From the NCBI GenBank assembly GCA_905618925.1, contig CAJQTG010000021.1, positions 1-64,000 on the forward strand: a stretch of DNA of 64,000 nt, in the 5' to 3' direction. The stretch's first letter is position 1; each line of letters opens with the position of its first letter. Position numbers and translations under genes: made by a program. The notes below the pieces were generated by a model. That model had not been told where the DNA came from. It saw only the letters and a list, made by a program, of their open reading frames with translations, and did no database searches. This document shows, piece by piece, positions 55,978 through 63,352 of this stretch. This DNA is from an uncultured Candidatus Thioglobus sp. GTDB taxonomy: Bacteria; Pseudomonadota; Gammaproteobacteria; PS1; Pseudothioglobaceae.

Positions 55978-56433
55978 TTATTCTGCTTCAGTTGAAGCGA
56001 TAACTATTACTTTAACTGTAACAATAACTTCTGCATATAGAGAAACTGTAACTTCATATTCACCTATATTTCTTATAGCTTCAGACATATTAATGTCTCT
56101 TTTTTCAACTTCAAAGCCTTGTTCAAGAAGATTTTCAGCAATATCAGCTGGACTAACAGAGCCATAAAGTTTTCCTTCTTCACCTGCATTCGCTGTAATT
56201 GTGCAAACAACATCTGACATGGCCGTTTCTTTTGATTGCGCGTCTGACATGGCTGCAAGTTCTTTAGCTTCAAGATCTGCACGTATTATTTCAAAAGTAG
56301 CCATATTAGCTTTATTTGCAGGCTTAGCTTTTCCTTGAGGAATTAAATAGTTTCGAGCATATCCAGACTTAACGTTTGCAATATCACCAAGGCTACCTAA
56401 TTTTTCATTTTTTTCTAACAAAATTACTTTCAT
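55978..56433 (-). CDS. rplI: 50S ribosomal protein bL9
   Basis: 151 residues with the bL9 signature GSLGDIANVKSGYARNYLIPQGKA near the start, a connecting helix, and a C-terminal domain (ITANAGEEGKLYGSVSPADIA). Binds 23S rRNA near the L1 stalk. Third gene of the S6-S18-L9 operon, followed by a terminator. Confidence 0.98.
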   Translation of the reverse strand: MKVILLEKNEKLGSLGDIANVKSGYARNYLIPQGKAKPANKANMATFEIIRADLEAKELAAMSDAQSKETAMSDVVCTITANAGEEGKLYGSVSPADIAENLLEQGFEVEKRDINMSEAIRNIGEYEVTVSLYAEVIVTVKVIVIASTEAE

Positions 56434-56441
56434 GAGGTCTC

Positions 56442-56699
56442 CTATTTTTTGTGTTTGTCAGTATATGGAATTAACGCCAAAAATCTAGCTCGTTTAATTG
56501 CAGTAGTTAACTGCCTTTGAAATCTAGCTGTTGTGCCAGTTATTCTTGATGGAGTGATTTTTCCACTATCGTCAATATTTCTGAGCAAAGTTTCGACATC
56601 TTTATAATCGATCTCCTTAACACCAGCTTTTGTAAAACGACAAAAGCGGTTGATAGGGATTTGAAATTTACGTCTTTTGGTTACTTGTTTTTTAGCCAT
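56442..56699 (-). CDS. rpsR: 30S ribosomal protein bS18
   Basis: 85 residues, longer than most bS18 at the N-terminus by a basic run [13 protein letters not shown]. Core [19 protein letters not shown] and [33 protein letters not shown] are fully conserved. Forms a heterodimer with bS6 on the 30S platform. Lies 9 bases after rpsF. Confidence 0.98.
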   Translation of the reverse strand: MAKKQVTKRRKFQIPINRFCRFTKAGVKEIDYKDVETLLRNIDDSGKITPSRITGTTARFQRQLTTAIKRARFLALIPYTDKHKK

Positions 56700-56708
56700 T
56701 ACGATCTC

Positions 56709-57080
56709 CTATTTCTTGTCAGCAACGCGATCTTTGGCTTTGTCTTTACCATGATCTTTATCAGATTCTGTAACCATAATTGATGGATCAGTGACAGCTT
56801 CTTTCTTAGAGATTATTAAGTTTCTAAGTATAGCGTCATTGAATCGGAAGTTATAGTTCAATTTATCGAGAGTATCTTTGTCACACTCAATATTCATCAT
56901 TAAATAATGTGCTTTATAGATTTTATCGATTGGATAGGCGAGGTGTTTGCGACCCCAGTCTTCGTCTCTGTGAACCATGCCACCATCTGAAGTGATTAGT
57001 TCTTTGTATTTTTCAATCATTGTCGTTACCTGAGAGCTTTGATCAGGGTGGACAATGAGAGTTATTTCATAATGTCTCAT
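56709..57080 (-). CDS. rpsF: 30S ribosomal protein bS6
   Basis: 123 residues from the ATG at 57080, which has AAGGAG six bases upstream; the track's start two codons earlier would abut that site. [38 protein letters not shown] and the later DAILRNLI are typical of bS6. A charged Asp/Lys-rich tail extends the C-terminus. First gene of the operon, with a hairpin in its leader. Confidence 0.98.
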   Translation of the reverse strand: MRHYEITLIVHPDQSSQVTTMIEKYKELITSDGGMVHRDEDWGRKHLAYPIDKIYKAHYLMMNIECDKDTLDKLNYNFRFNDAILRNLIISKKEAVTDPSIMVTESDKDHGKDKAKDRVADKK

Positions 57081-57100
57081 TAACATCTCCTTATGGGTTT

Positions 57101-57133
57101 AAAAAAAAGCTTGCCAACTACTGTTGATCAAGC
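57101..57133 (-). promoter_or_regulatory. Terminator-like hairpin in the rpsF leader
   Basis: On the minus strand GCTTG-AT-CAAC-AGTA-GTTG-G-CAAGC (57133-57109) forms an interrupted stem-loop and is followed by eight T (57108-57101), then the rpsF ribosome binding site. No minus-strand gene lies upstream (cutC is divergent), so it should work as an attenuator within the rpsF leader rather than as an ordinary terminator. A known S6:S18 leader motif could not be matched by eye. Confidence 0.6.
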
Positions 57134-57250
57134 AAGGAAGGGGGTATTTTATACTACTTAATCTATATTTATCAATTATTTGATGTTGTTATCGTATTAT
57201 GTAGACATTGAAGTGAGCTGTTGAAATTAACTCTATTTATAATCGACTAC

Positions 57251-57928
57251 ATGAAAACTAAACTTGAAGTTTGTATTGATAATTTAGCTGGACTAGAAGC
57301 CTGTATCAAGGGCAATGCTGATAGGATAGAGCTATGCAGTTCGCTTATTCACGGTGGCCTAACTCCGGAAACTGATTTAATGAGGCATGCTTCAAATGCT
57401 GCAATTTCTGTGCGCATGATGGTTCGCCCAAAAAATGGTAATTTTCATTATTCATCCAAAGATCTAATACAAATGAAAAATGATATTGATATGGCTCGTT
57501 CCTTTGGCTTTGAAGGTGTTGTTTTTGGAGCTACATTAGTAAATGGGGGAATTGACCAAGCTTTTCTAGAGAAGCTTGTCACGCATGCATTTGGATTAAA
57601 AAAAACTTTACATAGGGCTATTGATACAATATCTGACCCAGTCGATGCAGTTGACGTTGCTCATAATTTAGGCTTTGATTGCATCTTATCCTCTGGAGGC
57701 TTTGACACGGCTAATGAAGGTCTATTAGTCCTCAAAGAAATGTACAGCAGAGCTTTGGGTAAAATCGAAATTATGCCTGGGTCTGGTGTTAATCCAGAAA
57801 ATGCTCAAAAAATTGCTAAGAGCTCTAACTTTAACTGGCTTCATTCTTCTTGCTCCAGCCTACTTGAAAATAGTCCTTTTACTGACGCTAATAAAATTAT
57901 AAGTATAAAAAATGAAATCAATTACTAG
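57251..57928 (+). CDS. cutC: CutC copper homeostasis-family TIM-barrel protein
   Basis: 225 residues from the ATG at 57251; the track's TTG start adds ten residues without family support. LEVCIDNLAGLEACIKGNADRIELC, HGGLTPE, SVRMMVRPKNGNFHYS and IEIMPGSGVNPENA are all typical of CutC. A role in copper handling is historical and doubtful; the biochemical function is uncertain. It overlaps mtgA by 17 bases. Confidence 0.93.
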   Translation: MKTKLEVCIDNLAGLEACIKGNADRIELCSSLIHGGLTPETDLMRHASNAAISVRMMVRPKNGNFHYSSKDLIQMKNDIDMARSFGFEGVVFGATLVNGGIDQAFLEKLVTHAFGLKKTLHRAIDTISDPVDAVDVAHNLGFDCILSSGGFDTANEGLLVLKEMYSRALGKIEIMPGSGVNPENAQKIAKSSNFNWLHSSCSSLLENSPFTDANKIISIKNEINY

Positions 57929-58577
57929 TTCATGGATTAAACGAATACTTTTATTATGTATTTTTATTTTCATTTCGTATGTTTTATATTTAAATAGTTT
58001 AGTTAAGGCTGAATTTTCTTCAGATATAGAGTCAATAGAGGATGTAATTCAAGCTCAGTATTCTTTTGATGACTACCCTAAAGATTTAGTTAATATGCTC
58101 TTGTTGGTTGAGGATCAATTATTTTTTAATCATAACGGTGTTGACTTTAAGGAAATATTAAGAGTTTTATACGGGTATTTATTTGATGAAAAAGACCTTA
58201 GAGGCGCAAGCACAATAACCCAGCAGCTGATAAAAAACTCACTACTCTCAAGAGACAAAACATTAACAAGAAAAACTAAAGAGTCACTAATGGCAATCTT
58301 ATTAGAGTTGTCATATGACAAAAAATTCATTCTTGAGAGATATATGAATACGGTATATTTAGCCCAACAAGGATCTACTGCTATTCATGGCTTAGCTAGT
58401 GGAAGCTTGCACTATTTTAACAAAGACGTAAGTAGTTTAAATTTAAAGGAAATGGCTACGCTTGTTGCCTTACTTAAAGGACCTTCTTATTACAATCCTG
58501 CGAATTTTCCTGATCGCCTTAAAAAACGTGTTGAAATGATTTTGTCGATGCATAAAAACTATAAAAGAATAATTTGA
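57912..58577 (+). CDS. mtgA: Monofunctional peptidoglycan glycosyltransferase
   Basis: GT51 enzyme that polymerises lipid II into glycan strands. 221 residues: an N-terminal membrane anchor (about 8-28), then the GT51 motifs VEDQLFFNHNGVD with the catalytic Glu, RGASTITQQLIKN, and KESLMAILLELSYDKKFILERYMN. Membrane-bound, active on the periplasmic side. Overlaps cutC upstream, and its stop TGA shares one base with the tsaB ATG. Confidence 0.93.
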   Translation: MKSITSSWIKRILLLCIFIFISYVLYLNSLVKAEFSSDIESIEDVIQAQYSFDDYPKDLVNMLLLVEDQLFFNHNGVDFKEILRVLYGYLFDEKDLRGASTITQQLIKNSLLSRDKTLTRKTKESLMAILLELSYDKKFILERYMNTVYLAQQGSTAIHGLASGSLHYFNKDVSSLNLKEMATLVALLKGPSYYNPANFPDRLKKRVEMILSMHKNYKRII

Positions 58578-59233
58578 TGAATATACTTGCTATAGATACT
58601 TGCACTGAGGTTGCATCTGTTACTTTATATTCTTCTGGAGTTAGAACGAGTAGAGTGCTGACTAATATTGAAAAAAGTTCTGGACACATCCTGAAACTCT
58701 GTGACGAAGTTTTTCATGAATCAGGAAAGCAATTAAAAGAAGTTGATTTAATTGTATATTCAAAAGGCCCAGGTGCTTTTACAGGCGTGAGAATGTGTAT
58801 TGGTGTTGTGCAGGGGCTTTCGCTTTCTTGCAGTATTCCTACCATTGGTTTTTCAACACTTGAATTGTTAGGATTTAGGGCATCTAAAATACTTAAAGCA
58901 GAGAAAATTGCCATTGCACTTGATGCGCGTATGGAAGAGGTTTACTGGGCAGTTTATGATCATGGAGTTATTAGTAAAATGAAAATTTGCAGCCCTGAAG
59001 ATGTTGATTACTTAGATGTTGATTTTGTGGGCGTAGGGACAGGGTGGGGAGTGCATCATGATAAGCTCCATATAGCCTCTAATGTTAAGTTAACTGACCT
59101 TACTATCTACCCTGAAGCATGTGAATTGGTAGATTTATCTCTTAAGGCAATTGAGTTGGGTCAAAATCCAACATTCGAACTCCCTCAACCAATATATTTA
59201 CGAAACAACGTCGCTCAAAAATCATTAAAATAA
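58577..59233 (+). CDS. tsaB: tRNA threonylcarbamoyladenosine biosynthesis protein TsaB
   Basis: Partner of TsaD in t6A37 formation on ANN-decoding tRNAs. 218 residues from the ATG at 58577 (TGATG overlap with mtgA); the track's extra codon is a TTG. NILAIDTCTEVASVTLYS, YSKGPGAFTGVRMCIGVVQGLS and IALDARMEEVYWAVY are typical TsaB motifs of the ASKHA fold. Confidence 0.94.
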   Translation: MNILAIDTCTEVASVTLYSSGVRTSRVLTNIEKSSGHILKLCDEVFHESGKQLKEVDLIVYSKGPGAFTGVRMCIGVVQGLSLSCSIPTIGFSTLELLGFRASKILKAEKIAIALDARMEEVYWAVYDHGVISKMKICSPEDVDYLDVDFVGVGTGWGVHHDKLHIASNVKLTDLTIYPEACELVDLSLKAIELGQNPTFELPQPIYLRNNVAQKSLK

Positions 59234-59261
59234 AATCTTTTTTTTATAGCTTTTTTTACTT

Positions 59262-59999
59262 ATGTGGAAATGGATTCAAAGGCAGTCGTCTCCTAAAATT
59301 TTTTACCAAACCTGTTCCAATCTAACCCCTTGGTTTTTTTGGCCATTTATTGGTTTTTTAGTTATTGGTTTATACTGGGCGCTTATCGTTTCTCCTGCGG
59401 ATTATCAACAAGGAGATGGCTACAGAATTATTTTTATTCATGTACCTAGTGCAATTTTATCAATGATGGTTTACGCAATCATGGCTATTGCTGGTGGTAT
59501 TGGACTTATCTGGCAAATTAAAATGGCTGAAGTGGTTGCAAAAGTTTCAGCGCCTATTGGTGCTGCCTTTACAATTATTGCATTAGTGTCGGGAGCAGTC
59601 TGGGGGAAGCCAATGTGGGGAGCCTGGTGGGTTTGGGATGCAAGACTAACCTCAGAGCTTATCTTACTTTTTTTATATCTGGCTTATATGTCTCTCAATA
59701 ATGCCTTTGATAATCCAAGAACTGCAGCTAAATCAAGCTCAATCTTGGCGTTAGTTGGGTTGGTAAATTTGCCCATTATTCATTATTCAGTTAAATGGTG
59801 GAATACTCTTCACCAGGGCTACTCTGTTGGCACTGGGGGCTTAAAAGATCCTGATATGCAAATTGCTCTCGCGTTAATGTTTGTTGCATCTATCTTCCTG
59901 TACGCACTATTGGTAGCTATTAAGGCTAAGACTGAAGTGTTAATTCGTGAACAAAATTCGCGTTGGGTTCAAGAGGAAGTTACTGGAGCATCCATATGA
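59262..59999 (+). CDS. ccmC: Cytochrome c maturation haem exporter CcmC
   Basis: Membrane haem-handling protein that loads haem onto CcmE. 245 residues and six membrane helices. The tryptophan-rich haem-binding WGKPMWGAWWVWDARLTSELIL is present, with His in HVPSAILSMM and in HYSVKWWNTLHQG as axial ligands. It begins a short ccmC-D-E-G run, with the ccmD start overlapping its stop. ccmA and ccmB are not adjacent. Confidence 0.96.
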   Translation: MWKWIQRQSSPKIFYQTCSNLTPWFFWPFIGFLVIGLYWALIVSPADYQQGDGYRIIFIHVPSAILSMMVYAIMAIAGGIGLIWQIKMAEVVAKVSAPIGAAFTIIALVSGAVWGKPMWGAWWVWDARLTSELILLFLYLAYMSLNNAFDNPRTAAKSSSILALVGLVNLPIIHYSVKWWNTLHQGYSVGTGGLKDPDMQIALALMFVASIFLYALLVAIKAKTEVLIREQNSRWVQEEVTGASI

Positions 60000-60163
60000 C
60001 AATGGTAGAGTATTTTTCTTTTCTTCCTTATGGCAAGTATGCCTTTTATGTATGGCTAGCATATGGCATTTCTACGATAACAGTTATTACACTTTTCTTA
60101 AGTGCAAATAGGAATCATCAAAAAGCCTTAATCAATCTAAAAAATAAGTATTCAAGAAAGTAA
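59996..60163 (+). CDS. ccmD: Haem exporter accessory protein CcmD
   Basis: 55 residues from the ATG at 59996, overlapping the ccmC stop as ATGA; the longer track start lies within ccmC. FLPYGKYAFYVWLAYGIS is the CcmD signature, forming a single membrane helix that helps release haem-loaded CcmE from CcmC. It overlaps ccmE by one base. Confidence 0.93.
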   Translation: MTMVEYFSFLPYGKYAFYVWLAYGISTITVITLFLSANRNHQKALINLKNKYSRK

Positions 60164-60609
60164 TGACTAGAAGACAAAACCGTATGCTCCTTGTTGCGCT
60201 TCTTTTATTTGGAGTATTTTCAACTGGCTATTTAGGCATTAAAGCGTTTAATGAAAATCTATTATATTTCTATACACCAACTGATATAGCCAATGGAAAA
60301 GCACCAGTTGGAAAAAGTTTTAGAGTTGGTGGGCTGGTTGAAAAAGATAGCGTTCAAAGGCAGGACATGATGGTAAGCTTTGTGGTGACAGATAACAATA
60401 AATCAATTGAAGTGAAGTACACAGGTATTCTGCCCGATCTTTTTAGAGAAGGGCAGGGGGTTGTTACGAGTGGTTCATTAACTTCAAAGTGTATTGGTAA
60501 GGAATGTAAATATACATTCTTGGCAACAGATGTATTAGCTAAGCATGACGAAAACTATATGCCGCCTGAAGTTGCTGCAGCATTAAAATCTACTGAAATA
60601 AAAGAATGA
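60163..60609 (+). CDS. ccmE: Cytochrome c maturation haem chaperone CcmE
   Basis: 148 residues: N-terminal membrane anchor (about 8-28), OB-fold domain with RVGGLVEKDSV and KYTGILPDLFREGQGVV, and the covalent haem-binding motif HDENY near residue 130, followed by MPPEV. Accepts haem from CcmC in the periplasm. Overlaps ccmG by 4 bases. Confidence 0.97.
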   Translation: MTRRQNRMLLVALLLFGVFSTGYLGIKAFNENLLYFYTPTDIANGKAPVGKSFRVGGLVEKDSVQRQDMMVSFVVTDNNKSIEVKYTGILPDLFREGQGVVTSGSLTSKCIGKECKYTFLATDVLAKHDENYMPPEVAAALKSTEIKE

Positions 60610-61127
60610 AAAAACTAATTCCATTAATTGTATTTGTTATTATTGCAGTTTTTCTGTTTTTGAGCCTTAGTTCAAATCCAAGTAAGCTTCCATCTCCGCT
60701 CTTAGGAAAAATATTTCCTAGTATTCAAGGTAAAGATTTTTACACAGATGAGACCATTGAAGTTTCAGATCTGCTTGCTAGTAATATGACTTTAGTAAAT
60801 GTTTGGGCATCTTGGTGTACTACCTGTCGAAAGGAGCATCAAATGATTATGAATATAGCTGAAAACACAAACTTACAAATGATAGGTATTGACTACAAAG
60901 ACACTAGGGAAAATGGTGCAAAGTATTTAGAAATTATGGGTAATCCTTATGATGAAATTATATTTGATCCAAGTGGTAAGATTGGAATGGATCTTGGGGT
61001 TTATGCAACACCTGAAACTTTTTTAGTTAATGAAAAAGGCGTGATTCTATATAAGCATATTGGTGAAATTAATAAAAATGTCTGGGATGAAAATTTTGCG
61101 ATTCATCTAAATCCTATTAAAAGTTAA
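60606..61127 (+). CDS. ccmG: Thiol:disulfide interchange protein CcmG/DsbE
   Basis: 173 residues: an N-terminal membrane anchor, then a thioredoxin fold with WASWCTTCRKEH. The active site is CTTC, not the usual CPTC of CcmG. GIDYKDTRENGAKYL and GVYATPETFLV (cis-Pro) support the CcmG assignment. Reduces apocytochrome c for haem attachment. It follows ccmE directly; ccmF, which usually lies between them, is absent. Confidence 0.93.
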   Translation: MKKLIPLIVFVIIAVFLFLSLSSNPSKLPSPLLGKIFPSIQGKDFYTDETIEVSDLLASNMTLVNVWASWCTTCRKEHQMIMNIAENTNLQMIGIDYKDTRENGAKYLEIMGNPYDEIIFDPSGKIGMDLGVYATPETFLVNEKGVILYKHIGEINKNVWDENFAIHLNPIKS

Positions 61128-61165
61128 AGTATTTTTAATAAAATTGCATATTATGCAATACTTTA
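61125..61165 (+). terminator. Possible terminator hairpin after ccmG
   Basis: TAAAGTA (61125-61131) pairs with TACTTTA (61159-61165), and an inner TTGCATA/TATGCAA hairpin (61144-61158) stacks near it. The following sequence is T-rich but interrupted. AT-rich stem, so termination is uncertain. Confidence 0.4.
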
Positions 61166-61282
61166 TTTATAATTTTTTGCCAGATATGGCTTGAGACATG
61201 GGTTTACTGATGTATAATATTTGTGAATGCCAATATATATATGGTTTTTATTAAATTTATAAAAATATAAGGAATTTTAACA

Positions 61283-61555
61283 ATGAATAAATCAGATTTA
61301 GTTTCAGCCATTGCTGATAACTCAGGCCTATCTAAAGCAGACGCAGCTCGCGCTTTAGAAGCAACAACTAGCGCTATTACTGGCGCATTAGCAAAAGGTG
61401 ATTCAGTTGCCATTACAGGTTTTGGTAGTTTCCTAGTTAGGGCTCGTGCAGCTCGCAGTGGTCGTAACCCACAAACAGGCGCTACAATTCAAATTAAAGC
61501 TTCAAATGCTCCAGCATTTAAAGCAGGAAAATTATTAAAGGAATCTGTTAACTAA
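61283..61555 (+). CDS. hupB: DNA-binding protein HU
   Basis: 90 residues, complete HU fold: NKSDLVSAIADNSGLSKADAARAL at the start, GFGSFLVRARAARSGRNPQTG with the beta-arm, and IKASNAPAFKAGKLLKE at the end. Histone-like dimer that bends DNA. RNPQTG and the PAFKAGK ending favour HU over IHF. AAGGAATTT precedes the ATG, and a GC-rich terminator follows directly. Confidence 0.96.
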   Translation: MNKSDLVSAIADNSGLSKADAARALEATTSAITGALAKGDSVAITGFGSFLVRARAARSGRNPQTGATIQIKASNAPAFKAGKLLKESVN

Positions 61556-61576
61556 ACAGATTTTTGCCAGTATAAT

Positions 61577-61612
61577 ATGCCCGATTCCTGAAGTGATTCG
61601 GGCATTTTTTTT
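61577..61612 (+). terminator. Intrinsic terminator after hupB
   Basis: ATGCCCGA (61577-61584) pairs with TCGGGCAT (61598-61605) and a run of eight T follows to 61612. It ends directly before the tRNA-Val gene. Confidence 0.9.
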
Positions 61613-61613
61613 G

Positions 61614-61689
61614 GGGCGCTTAGCTCAGTTGGGAGAGCATCGCCCTTACAAGGCGAGGGTCACAAGTTCAAGTCTTGTAGCGCCCACCA
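61614..61689 (+). tRNA. tRNA-Val (anticodon TAC)
   Basis: 76 bases including an encoded CCA. Acceptor GGGCGCT pairs with AGCGCCC, D-arm TAGCTCAGTTGGGAGAGC, anticodon loop CTTACAA with TAC flanked by the CGCC/GGCG stem, and T-loop GTTCAAG. Lies only two bases after the hupB terminator. Confidence 0.97.
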
Positions 61690-61695
61690 AAAATT

Positions 61696-61772
61696 GGAGC
61701 GGTAGTTCAGTTGGTTAGAACGCCTGCCTGTCACGCAGGAGGTCGCGGGTTCGACCCCCGTCCGCTCCGCCA
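61696..61772 (+). tRNA. tRNA-Asp (anticodon GTC)
   Basis: 77 bases including CCA. Acceptor GGAGCGG pairs with CCGCTCC, anticodon stem CCTGC/GCAGG encloses the GTC anticodon, T-loop GTTCGAC is standard. Six bases after tRNA-Val, so co-transcribed with it. The 193 bases after it up to the patatin gene hold nothing recognisable. Confidence 0.97.
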
Positions 61773-61965
61773 TCTTGTTAGTTGTAACCTTCCGAAATAC
61801 AGCCTCTCTAAAGTTAGTCAGAAGTGCTTAATCGTTCACAGCAAATGATTGTATTTTATTAAATGCTTTCATAGAAGGGTTAAGCTAACATAGTCGCACG
61901 GACTTCCGCTCTACCATCTTAATTGTTTTAATCAGTTTTATTAATTCACTCTAAAACGTTTTAAA

Positions 61966-62967
61966 CTATTTTGAATTTGAAATTAACTCTTCAGCAAAGG
62001 CATTAATTTCTAATTGCCTATCTTTAACTATACTTTCACCTAAAGAAATAAGATAGTCTAAATAGTCTTTATCTGTATTGTCCATACTACTACTCTGATT
62101 ATCATCAAAAGAGCTATCCAGCCTAAGATAACTAGGGTTATTATCATATACTGCATTTAGTTGATAGTCAGAAGCTGAGGCTACTGCATTAGATGTTAAG
62201 TAAGAGCCTTGATAAAGCCATTCTGCTGCCCCCCAATTGGCTGTTACTTCACAATCAAGATTTGTAGTTTTTCTCCCTGTTCCAAGTGAAAGCATCATAG
62301 TGTCTTTTGCATGAAGATCTGAGTTATGATAGCGAAATTCAGCATAAGCTGAAAGGGCTGGATTGTTTGCAAAGACCCCTCCATCAATAAAACAACGATG
62401 CTCTTTATTGTTAACAGTAGAAATTTGAGCTGGAGGGAAGAATGTTAATGCAGATGTGGCGCCTCTTAGTAAATCTTTTACATAGAAATTATGTCTCGGA
62501 CTTATTAGTGCTTTTTGTTGACGAAAAAAATAGTTTTTGCCTCTTGATAAATCATAAACAGGTATTAGAGAAGGCTTTAAGAGGTCTTTAAGTTCTGATT
62601 TCCCAAAGTACTTTTGAAAAACAGATTCTAAGCCTTCAGGGTCATATTTTACGTTTACTATTCCAGAGACAGATTTGATCTCTTGAAATAAAGAGGAGCT
62701 GAAAATAATTTGACCATTTTCCAAATAAAGATCAAGAATTTCTTCAGAGCTATATTTTGGACGATTATTATTGTCAGGAGATAAAAGGCCAGCAATTATT
62801 ATGGCTCCAGTACTAGCACCTGAAAATAAATCAAAATAATCATGAATTCTTGAGTTTGGATTATTAGAAAGACGTTTAAGTAGTTTTTCGAGGTGTAACA
62901 ATACCACGGCGGGCACTATGCCTTTAATACCTCCTCCATCTATAGATAAAATTCTAGTCCTATTCAT
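61966..62967 (-). CDS. Patatin-like phospholipase (CapV-like)
   Basis: 333 residues with all features of the patatin lipase fold: oxyanion loop DGGGIKG (about 10-16), nucleophile Ser52 in GASTG (GxSxG), and catalytic Asp195 in FIDGGVFANNP. No signal peptide, so cytoplasmic. Related proteins act as cellular phospholipases and, as CapV, as effectors of CBASS anti-phage systems. No cyclic nucleotide synthase lies in the visible neighbourhood, so a defence role is only a possibility. Position directly next to tRNA genes, a common insertion place, is notable. The ATG has no strong ribosome binding site. Confidence 0.88.
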   Translation of the reverse strand: MNRTRILSIDGGGIKGIVPAVVLLHLEKLLKRLSNNPNSRIHDYFDLFSGASTGAIIIAGLLSPDNNNRPKYSSEEILDLYLENGQIIFSSSLFQEIKSVSGIVNVKYDPEGLESVFQKYFGKSELKDLLKPSLIPVYDLSRGKNYFFRQQKALISPRHNFYVKDLLRGATSALTFFPPAQISTVNNKEHRCFIDGGVFANNPALSAYAEFRYHNSDLHAKDTMMLSLGTGRKTTNLDCEVTANWGAAEWLYQGSYLTSNAVASASDYQLNAVYDNNPSYLRLDSSFDDNQSSSMDNTDKDYLDYLISLGESIVKDRQLEINAFAEELISNSK

Positions 62968-63352
62968 TTAAATTTATTATATTTGAATTATAGAGATTAA
63001 TAATATTAATCAATTAATTAGATATTTTTGGTTCACTAAAAACTAGAATAGATTTATGAATAAAATATTAGTATTTGGCTTACTAATCTTGAATATTGGG
63101 ATGAGAGTAATCAGTTAAGTATGACTATTTAATAAAAAAGAATAAAAGTAGTTTGAGAAATATCATTGTTAACTTTGTAGAGTTTTACAATACTCTTTCC
63201 CACTTCCATAATGAATCCTTTTGTAGCAGGGTTAATTAACCTCAGTAAAGCGTATATTCGCTACGCCATTTTTTAAATAGATTATAAAATCTCACTACTT
63301 TGAATACATTGTGTGAAAATGATGTTCATTTAGAACATAGATTCAAAATCCA
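62968..63352. other. 385-base gap between patatin and MATE genes
   Basis: AT-rich, no known feature. Two tiny frames were noted: plus 63058-63120 (20 codons, a hydrophobic MNKILVFGLLILNIG) and minus 63129-63209 (26 codons) with an AAAGGA site before its ATG. Neither can be defended as a gene. The region should hold divergent promoters for the flanking genes. Confidence 0.4.

Noticed and set aside
61870-61920. tRNA-like string (GGTAGAGC on the minus strand) after tRNA-Asp
   Set aside because: No acceptor, anticodon or T-arm can be built around it, so neither a tRNA nor a convincing attachment-site fragment.
63129-63209. 26-codon minus-strand frame with an AAAGGA site
   Set aside because: Too short and without recognisable features; kept only as a note in the gap entry.
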